64,000 nt of DNA from Apoderus coryli. Taxonomy: Eukaryota; Arthropoda; Insecta; Coleoptera; Attelabidae. Under the pieces are notes generated by a model. The model was given only the letters and a program-made list of their open reading frames with translations, was not told where the DNA came from and made no database searches. Shown here one piece after another: positions 57,872 through 64,000 of this stretch (positions are counted from its first letter, which is position 1; each line of letters starts with the position of its first letter). Both the position numbers and the translations under genes were made by a program. Where the stretch lies: positions 248,001 through 312,000 of the forward strand of contig OU452202.1 in NCBI GenBank assembly GCA_911728435.2, read 5' to 3'.

Positions 57872-57917
<46 letters not shown>
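54461..57917 (+). mobile_element. Dong-type element D3, near-identical to D1, 5' truncated
   Basis: It lies between (TAA)n at 54437-54460 and (TAA)n at 57918. From GACGCATGAG (54467) to the tail it follows D1 at a constant offset of 4646 bases, and I found only a few substitutions. It lacks about 520 bases at the 5' end. Confidence 0.9.
54472..57828 (+). CDS. Reverse transcriptase/endonuclease of D3, lacking first 81 residues
   Basis: From the internal ATG (MRWSTNLNKDVMRYYFIATS) the frame is fully open for 1118 residues and matches D1 with one residue change noticed (KYDNL versus KYDNI). All catalytic motifs (FYVDD, CCHC, NRPD) are present. Upstream, the frame is accidentally open through the D2 tail and microsatellite, which would add Lys and Asn runs. 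Without its own 5' UTR and promoter it is unlikely to be expressed. Confidence 0.8.
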   Translation: MRWSTNLNKDVMRYYFIATSLETDFTDYRDRLKNMFAAEHPEHNDITAQRLSDQRRAIQRNNLLTQIEIQYILDRVREELNIPHTPNQSFEDDNVYGTHTPSDSPRGSPFNNIDIEIPQEPHQEDEILNTYHANLLKYLGMDPNVRPPIQKLRFNKNTGTLINRANSILEQTLNDGMNLEEVHSTIYCAAITVVSLNQKYTSPNKKNTDGYLPSWQRRLTNKINGLRRSIGKTQQYHDGNRNNRLLRTLPTDLKDIIQTINAETENKVRTYLDTLKQKLAAYSARLKRYRESYSRRRDNSLFSNNEKAFYSSLSKKYDNLNPPDLESQTNYWTSIWSQSNNHTKNTWINQEMKAQNSLQPMNEIVITQADLTAALKKIANWKAPGRDGLHSFWYKRFTACHELLVNNFNDVIRFPNNFPTFLTEGLTYLIPKTDNPDHPSLFRPITCLPTLYKILTSILCAKLEDHLELAQVMTDEQKGARRNVMGCKEQLVVDSVVMQQLRVGQRNAHIAYIDYKKAFDSVPHSWLKFVLTLYKVHPTLILFLETTMRAWRTTLSQKINNELVFSGSIPLRRGIFQGDSLSALWFCLSLNPISNTLKKTEYGVKLKNNVQDLLVSHLFYVDDLKVYAANDRQLRAMLKLVHDMSSDIGMTFGLEKCRTIKMVKGVLKESQPIEINNEVVIQGIEEPYKYLGIDQTHKIEHTTMKSKLSTEFEKRVKLIIKTKLNSKNIVKAINTYAISALTHSFGIIRWSDTDLDALNRRIRTLLTHKRMHHPNACTERVTLPRCLGGRGLKDVKAMYYEQLDNIRKYFYKNSDKPMYRAVIEADKNLTTLNLKSREYNPKTHITTNEDKIRMWSGKQLHGRFYNSVQNNYVDKSLSFMWATKGYLHPETEGFLMATQDQVIKTRNYAKYILGEDLSSDKCRKCGAVSETIDHILGSCNTLANTKYLTRHNQVAHIIHQKILIDRKMKTEIVPYYKYVPNEVEENDQFKIYWDKTIYTDHTIEHNRPDITLIDKKKHTTYLIDVSIPGTHNLQQKHTEKLNKYQALQHEIKRIWNMREVYIIPIILSSIGVIPKNLEKNLKMIQIPITVIEEMQKAAILQSLNIVRSFLAVGNAHES

Positions 57918-57919
<2 letters not shown>

Positions 57920-57929
57920 ATAATAATAA

Positions 57930-58770
57930 CAATGAAGAGATTGACAATAAAGCATCAAACATGTGGCTTAAGAAAGGCAACATATTTGCAGAAACTGAAG
58001 GCTTTCTTATGGCAATTCAAGACCAAGTCATACCAACATTAAACTACCGAAAATATATTATAAAAGACCCCAACATACCAAACGATAAATGCCGCATATG
58101 CTTCACCAAATCGGAAACAATAGAACACATAATATCAGGCTGCTCAACTTTAGCACCAACGGAATATCTAAAAAGACATGACAATGTTGCCAAGGTAATC
58201 CATCAAGAACTCCGAAAAAACGCAAAGATGCTGACAGACACTCTACCGTATTACCAATACAAGCCTGAGGCTGTAGAGGAAAGTGACACCCACAAAATAT
58301 ACTGGAACCGGACCATTCGCACAGACCATACTATCGAGAGCAACAGGCCAGATATTGTATACCAGGATAAGACAACAAAACATACTTACCTAATAGATGT
58401 GGCCATACCAGCTGCTCATAATACCGTTGAAAAACAAAATGAAAAAATCCGCAAATACTTACCTTTAGCATCAGAAATCAAAACTCTGTGGAAACAAGAA
58501 AAAGTTATCGTTATACCTATCATCATCGGCGCGACAGGTGAAATTCCAAAAAAACTCCACAAATACCTCTCGGATTTAAACTTACCGTCAACCCTATTTA
58601 TAACCCTCCAGAAGATCGCAATCCTAGGAACCTGCCACATCGCACGTAAAGTATTGAACACTGGAACCTGAAAAGAAAAACAAACATATAAATCCAGAAC
58701 AAAATTCTTCACACTTGCATGCACTGCCGTGTGGAGAATACTTACCTGCAAAAGCAGAGAAAACCTGAAA
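57930..58770 (+). pseudogene. Dong-type element D4, endonuclease-only fragment, third subfamily
   Basis: Open from 57930 through MWLKKGNIFAETEGFLMAIQ to a stop at 58671. It has the finger CRICFTKSETIEHIISGC and the endonuclease NRPDIVYQDKTTKHTYLIDV. The 3' UTR ends AGAGAAAACCTGAAA followed by (TAA)n without a long poly(A), unlike D1 and D3. It is 5' truncated at the (TAA)n after D3. Confidence 0.8.
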
Positions 58771-58789
58771 TAATAATAATAATAATAAT

Positions 58790-59230
58790 ACTATCGAGAG
58801 CAACAGGCCAGATATTGTATACCAGGATAAGACAACAAAACATACTTACCTAATAGATGTGGCCATACCAGCTGCTCATAATACCGTTGAAAAACAAAAT
58901 GAAAAAATCCGCAAATACTTACCTTTAGCATCAGAAATCAAAACTCTGTGGAAACAAGAAAAAGTTATCGTTATACCTATCATCATCGGCGCGACAGGTG
59001 AAATTCCAAAAAAACTCCACAAATACCTCTCGGATTTAAACTTACCGTCAACCCTATTTATAACCCTCCAGAAGATCGCAATCCTAGGAACCTGCCACAT
59101 CGCACGTAAAGTATTGAACACTGGAACCTGAAAAGAAAAACAAACATATAAATCCAGAACAAAATTCTTCACACTTGCATGCACTGCCGTGTGGAGAATA
59201 CTTACCTGCAAAAGCAGAGAAAACCTGAAA
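58790..59230 (+). pseudogene. Dong-type element D5, shorter copy of D4
   Basis: It repeats 58330-58770 at an offset of 460 bases with no difference that I could see, starting ACTATCGAGAGCAACAGG inside the endonuclease domain and ending at the same AACCTGAAA. (TAA)n lies on both sides. Either an independent 5'-truncated insertion or a duplication mediated by the microsatellite. Confidence 0.82.
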
Positions 59231-59240
59231 TAATAATAAT

Positions 59241-59270
59241 ACTTACCTGCAAAAGCAGAGAAAACCTGAA
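59241..59270 (+). mobile_element. Dong-type element D6, 30-bp 3' stub
   Basis: ACTTACCTGCAAAAGCAGAG and AAAACCTGAA are the last 30 bases of the D4/D5 family, between two (TAA)n runs. It is an extreme 5' truncation or slippage product. Confidence 0.75.
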
Positions 59271-59292
59271 ATAATAATAATAATAATAATAA

Positions 59293-61383
59293 TGAACCCA
59301 ACCACCATTCCAAGTTTCGTCACAGAAGGAATAACATACATGCTGCCTAAAACATACGAGAACCCAGAGCCTAAAGATTTTAGACCAATCACATGCCTGT
59401 GTGCAATATACAAAATATTAACTAAAGTAATAGAAACAAAACTTACAGGTCACCTAAATCAGAACAAAATTTTAGCCCCGGAACAAACAGGCTGTAAACC
59501 TAAAACTAGGGGAACAAAGGAGGCTCTCGTTGTCGACTCAGTGATAACGCACCATGCAAAAACAAAACACCGTTATTTATCAACTGCTTGGATCGACTAC
59601 AAGAAAGCATTCGACTCTGTTCCCCACTCTTGGATCCTGCAAGTACTTAAGCTGTATAAAGTTCACAACGAAATAATCAAACTCATACACCATTTAATGA
59701 ATTCATGGAGAACACGTATCCAAATAAAAACAGCTGCTGTTGGATATACAACTGAGGAGATCCATATACGCAGAGGCATATTCCAAGGAGATAGCCTCAG
59801 CCCCACACTGTTCTGCCTGTCTCTGAACCCATTGAGCACGATACTTAACGACTCACCTTACGGGTATATTATAAGTAAAAACCCAGTTATTAAAGTCACA
59901 CATCAGTTCTACGTAGATGACTTAAAGCTTTACGCGACAAGTTCTAAGCAACTAATTAGCCAGCTTGAACTAGTCGCCAAATTTTCAAGAGACATCGGCA
60001 TGGAGTTTGGCACAGACAAGTGTGCAACGTTGCATTTGCACAAAGGAAAACTAACGCAAGAGCAGGCAATTGATCTCATCGACGGCACCACAATACAAAC
60101 TCTCCCTGATGGTAGCAACTACAAATATTTGGGTATACTTCAAGCTGCTGAGATTGACACAAATGCCGTAAGAGAGGGAGTTAGGAGAGAGGTGCGAGTA
60201 AGGCTCCATAGAGTCCTACACACGAAACTGAATTCTAGAAATAAAATAGATGCCATAAATGCATGGGTCTTACCAGTGGCAGCATATACGTTCGGTGTTG
60301 TCAAGTGGTCCACAACAGCTATACGAGAGCTTGATTGCGAGATTCGAAAATCACTATCAAAATCAGGGTTACACCACCCACAATCAAATACAAACCGCCT
60401 ATATATACCGCGAGGAAACGGAGGCAGGGGTCTCCAGTTGTTGGAAAATGTATTAGCGGACTCAATGTCAAATATTAGACAATACTTCCTTAATTCCGAG
60501 ATTCTAGTTCACACACAAACAAGTATGTCGAATTGGGCAAGAAAGTCACCCTGTTTTCGACCAACATCTGGTATCAAAAACAACAAGGGTCATGTTAGAT
60601 GAATGGAGTTTAAAGCCATTGCATGGCAGATTTATTAACAACGTAAACAAAGATTATGTCGATAAAGCAAGTACATTTACTTACCTGAAAAGGGGGTATC
60701 TCTTCCCTGAGACAGAAGGAGCCATTCACGCTATCCAGGACCAATGCGTTAAAACAAGAGCCTATCGTAAAAGGATTCTCAATGAATCACTGGACATAGA
60801 AACATGCCGTATGTGTGGAGCTGCGTCAGAATCGATACAACACCTAACATCAGGATGTACCACATTGGCACCAAAAGATTATTTGGAAAGACATAATGCA
60901 GTAGCGAAAGTGATACACCAAGGTATCTGCCATCAGCAGAAACTAATAAAATCAATAGTCGCCCCATATAAATACATGCCGGAGTTTAAGCTCGAATCAG
61001 ACACGATGCTTGTTTATTGGGATACGCCAATATTAACTGAACGACACATCGTTCATAATCGTCCGGGCATTGTAGTCATAGACAAAAAAGGAAAGTTAGG
61101 ATATATTGTCGACATCGCAAACCCTGGTGATGAAAATCTACAGAAAACTTACGTAGAAAAACTCTCAAAATACGAATCTTTAAAATATGAGATTTCTCAC
61201 CTGTACAATCTACAATCAGTGTTGATAGTTCCATTCATCTTGTCGGCTAACGGCTTGGTTCATAAAAGTTTTGTGGAAAATCTTAAAATATTTAATCTAA
61301 ACTATGGATACTTACATGAAGCCCAAAAAGCGGTCATCTTGGGTACGTGTCGAATTGTCAGACGTGTGTTGCAAATATCTTAA
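59293..61383 (+). pseudogene. Reverse transcriptase/endonuclease of D7, frameshifted
   Basis: The first part (to 60602) has FRPITCLCAIYKIL, IDYKKAFDSVPHSW, IRRGIFQGDSLSPTLF and the catalytic FYVDDLK. A frameshift near 60595 passes to a second frame (LDEWSLKPLHGRFINN to the stop at 61383) with the finger CRMCGAASESIQHLTSGC. The endonuclease motif reads NRPGIVVIDKKGK: the aspartate of RPD is glycine, so the nuclease is probably inactive even apart from the shift. The fingers part of the reverse transcriptase is missing by 5' truncation. Confidence 0.85.
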
Positions 61384-61451
61384 GACCTTGGCCTTTGGCC
61401 CGGTCAATAATACCAGGAATAAAACCTGTGGAAAAAAAAAAAAAAAAAAAA
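59293..61451 (+). mobile_element. Dong-type element D7, 5' truncated, fourth variant
   Basis: It runs from the (TAA)n at 59271-59292 to a poly(A) run (61432-61451) and the last (TAA)n. It keeps most of the reverse transcriptase and the whole endonuclease region but is broken by one frameshift. Confidence 0.85.
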
Positions 61452-61470
61452 ATAATAATAATAATAATAA

Positions 61471-61951
61471 TGCAGTTTATTTGTAATCCCAAAATTAACA
61501 TTAAAAATACAACAATATAATAGGAGCTACATAAAAATATAGTAAAACAAAAAATATGTCACATAACATCACCTAAAAATAGCTTAGCCAAGGATTACAA
61601 AATGGGTTAAAAGGCAGTTAACACTGATTTAAAATTTTAACCCAAGAAAGCATAGTTACATACAAAAATAACATATCTAATGGTTGTGCACTGATGGCAA
61701 ATATTCTTCTTAAAACTAAACAAACATATTTTCCTTTAATTGATTGACAACAATTAAAATCTAAGAGAAAAAAAGAGAAAAAAAAAAAGAGAAAAAAAAA
61801 AAACCACTCATTCCAACTCTACTCCTTATTAATGTGCTTGCAAATGTACAATCTGTTTCTTAAATAAATATTTTCGATAGGCAATTCTGAAACCGGCCAA
61901 CGACAGCTCTTTAAACGATGATGGAATTTTGTTATAAGTCGCGTAAATCAT
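61471..61951 (-). mobile_element. 3' end of a CR1/jockey-like LINE with (TAA)n-type tail
   Basis: Read on the minus strand, a coding end is followed by an AT-rich 3' UTR and AATAAACTGCA and then (TTA)n. It interrupts unit copy 5 between CTATACAT and CATCTAAATC, so it was the first insertion here and its tail provided the TAA run. A purine-rich GAGAAAAAAA tract lies at 61762-61802. About 480 bases remain. Confidence 0.65.
61829..61951 (-). pseudogene. C-terminal end of LINE reverse transcriptase protein
   Basis: The minus frame reads YNKIPSSFKELSLAGFRIAY and RKYLFKKQIVHLQAH, then a stop at 61829-61831. A pattern of YN-(I/L)P followed by a K-rich helix is the usual end of CR1/jockey-type ORF2 proteins. 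The 5' edge is the junction with unit DNA. Confidence 0.6.
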
Positions 61952-62074
61952 CTAAATCTATATTTTTACAAACTACAACACTAGGTACTAAATAATCTAT
62001 TATGTACAAACCTAAGCTAAATTATTATTTACAATTAATTTTAATATATACAAAAGCTATATTCTACTCACCAA

Positions 62075-62503
62075 TTACAACCTGTACGGATTGAAACGAT
62101 GCTGTCTTGTCTTCGATCTAACCAGTTTCTGATTTTTGTCACACTTCTTCAACAAATTCTCTCCCATCGTCTTATTATTCCTAGGCATATCTCTCACCCT
62201 GACATCCTTAACAACATTTTGTCCGTGGGTCGCAGCTTTTGATTCACCAGTTCTTCCTATGCTCGTCGTCAATTTCGGATTAAACTTAAACTCCAACATA
62301 GTCTTCTTCCCTTGTACTATTGCCTCACATATTCTTTTCTTCAGCAATGGATCACCATAACAAATACTCAATAAAATTGGAAAACCACGTACCATCGATA
62401 ATAAAGATGTTCCATCTAATAAGCGCAATATCGCACACCCCATTTCCACTGGTAAACTCGCCAACTGGGCCGGAGACTCGATACGTCTGAATAATTTATA
62501 CAT
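62075..62503 (-). CDS. F-box-like protein of the tandem unit, copy 5
   Basis: 142 residues from MYKLFRRIESPAQLASLPVE to FNPYRL. The frame is open further upstream to another in-frame ATG, but the initiator-proximal ATG is preferred because it is the one kept in all copies with a start. The invariant tryptophan after VEM is glycine here, and QEKK is QGKK. TATA and initiator are preserved in the upstream segment. Confidence 0.6.
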   Translation of the reverse strand: MYKLFRRIESPAQLASLPVEMGCAILRLLDGTSLLSMVRGFPILLSICYGDPLLKKRICEAIVQGKKTMLEFKFNPKLTTSIGRTGESKAATHGQNVVKDVRVRDMPRNNKTMGENLLKKCDKNQKLVRSKTRQHRFNPYRL

Positions 62504-64000
62504 ATTCGTTGAATTAATTAACTTCCTCACTAAAATTCCCACATTAAAATTATTAAATTTTAACTGACTATATCGCGCGCGGCACTGGTTTATATACACC
62601 TACCCGTACGCTGCGCAGCCAATAGGGTGTTAGCTCCGCTCACACACACTACGTGGACGTACCTATGTGATTGGTAAAGTATAAGTGGCATGCAGCGGTG
62701 AAAAATAATCGATAACGGTTACAACCCGTTTTTGACTCACCAATTTTGAGCATAAAACTCAAAATGTTCTTATTTAATATTGGTCTTAAATAAATAAATG
62801 GTACGCTACTGGTACCGATATCTAACTTAACGGAACCTAACCGAATTATATTTGACAAGAGACGTATTACACAAAACATCCCCTGTTTTGTGGACGTATT
62901 AAACTTACCAAATAATCCATGGATGATTTCTTTTTTTTTTTTGTTTTTACAACAAATTTTACAACTTCCTGTGCTTTTTTTTATGTTCCGACGACACAGC
63001 GTAGTTTTCAAAAGGAAAAGTGTGTCTGGTATGTGACCAATGTGGCCCCACAACTCTTTTGGGACTATATATTTTTTTTCAGGAATAATACTACATAGGT
63101 AATATACCAAAAGCATTACAAACGAAAAAACACTTGGGTTGGTAATGGAGTGCGGTACAAAGGATTATACAGGGTGTTTCATAATATATGCGCAGGACTT
63201 CAGGATGTGAGAGCTCGTCCAAAAATATGAAAAAGTCTCTATTAACTAACAATCTAAAATGCACCATTTTCGAGAGAAATTGAAAAAAAAATCCGGAACC
63301 GTTTATCGTACAGAAAACAGCTTTTTAAGCATTTTCTACTCATAATAAGCTATGTTTTGTGCAAGAATGTTTTTCATTAATTCATAATTGGTGAAGATTT
63401 TGAAGGAGTAGTGGGTGTTTTTCTCCTTAATTTCTACGCCACTGGAAAAAGTACGGTTTTAAGATAACCGCCAATATTTTCTACACAAAAAAGGTACTCT
63501 TGGTCATAAGCTCTAAAGTGTTCGAGCAAAATCACCTGTTGAAAATTTGTTGAACTAAATTTAACTTTTTCTACTAATTAAACGTTATCTTCATAATTGC
63601 AAAATTTAAAAAAATTGAAGACCTTTCTTCAGCTTATCCTTATAAAAAAGTTGTTTTTTTTTATTTCTCCAAGCCGTAAAAATAGTCGAAGAAATTTATT
63701 AAATGTTGAAAATGTCCGCCGTTAGCTTCAATGCACGCAGCATTAATTTTGCAATTATGAAGTTAGTTTGGTTTTGTTACTTGTTTTAACGATTAAATAA
63801 ATTTCGTTTAATTAGTAGAAAAAATTAAAATTATTTAACAAAATTGACCATGTTTTTCAACAACTTGATTTTCATCCAAAACTTACTTGTTACAGTTACT
63901 ATTATTATTTTATTCCTATACGAACATATTAATTTATTTAAAGTAAGTAAGAAACATTTCGGTTTGGTCGCAACCAGCGATATACCAAAAGCACATTGGG

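Larger units (their letters stand above)
48798..64000. repeat. Tandem unit, copy 5 (split by LINE and Dong cluster, runs off window)
   Basis: Unit sequence lies at 48798-49250 and 61949-64000, interrupted between CTATACAT and CATCTAAATC. It carries an intact F-box-like gene and the foldback, and reaches the GCGATATACC segment at the window edge. Confidence 0.9.

Noticed and set aside
4510..64000. Treating the 2.77-kb repeats as a CRISPR-like or rDNA array
   Set aside because: The units are long, code an F-box-like protein, have no short repeat-spacer pattern and no rRNA-like sequence.

Overview
The window reads as AT-rich insect (at least arthropod) nuclear DNA made almost entirely of repeats. 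Signs are P-superfamily, BEL/Pao, Ty3/gypsy, env-bearing errantivirus, Penelope-like and R4/Dong-type elements, a TATA plus TCAGT-initiator promoter, and many short motifs of the type ACACCCTGTATA. The species cannot be fixed from sequence alone. No bacterial genes, tRNA, rRNA or CRISPR array were seen.

Layout. 1-2275 is a broken P-element-superfamily transposase that enters from beyond the window. 2546-3122 is the 3' end of a Penelope-like element with a GIY-YIG domain and a hammerhead-ribozyme-like motif. 4213-4509 is a small TIR element. From 4510 to the end the backbone is a direct tandem array of a unit of about 2.77 kb, with six copies seen (first and last incomplete). Copies 1 to 5 carry a small F-box-like gene on the minus strand; three of these reading frames are intact and two are broken.

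This array has been a landing site. Five large insertions can be removed on paper and the unit closes up again: Ty3/gypsy element A (7991-18434, TSD GGTAA), a Mag-like Ty3/gypsy element B (19611-26131, TSD GAGTG), a BEL/Pao element (31993-38663), an errantivirus-like element with gag, pol and env (41133-48569, TSD ATGA), and a CR1/jockey-like LINE end (about 61471-61951) whose (TAA)n tail was then filled by Dong-type elements. Smaller insertions also occur. Element A is itself split by three further insertions, element B by one, and the 3' LTR of the errantivirus by an inverted solo LTR.

The most striking block is 49248-61471: seven head-to-tail copies or fragments of R4/Dong-clade non-LTR retrotransposons, all on the plus strand, nearly all separated by (TAA)n microsatellite. 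One copy (D1) is a full 4.0 kb element with a complete 1199-codon reading frame; D3 is an almost identical 5'-truncated copy with an open frame.

Most coding lesions in the transposons are single-base losses in short homopolymers, so some may be assembly errors rather than real decay. The genes do not form a pathway: each belongs to its own mobile element, except the F-box-like gene, which belongs to the tandem unit.
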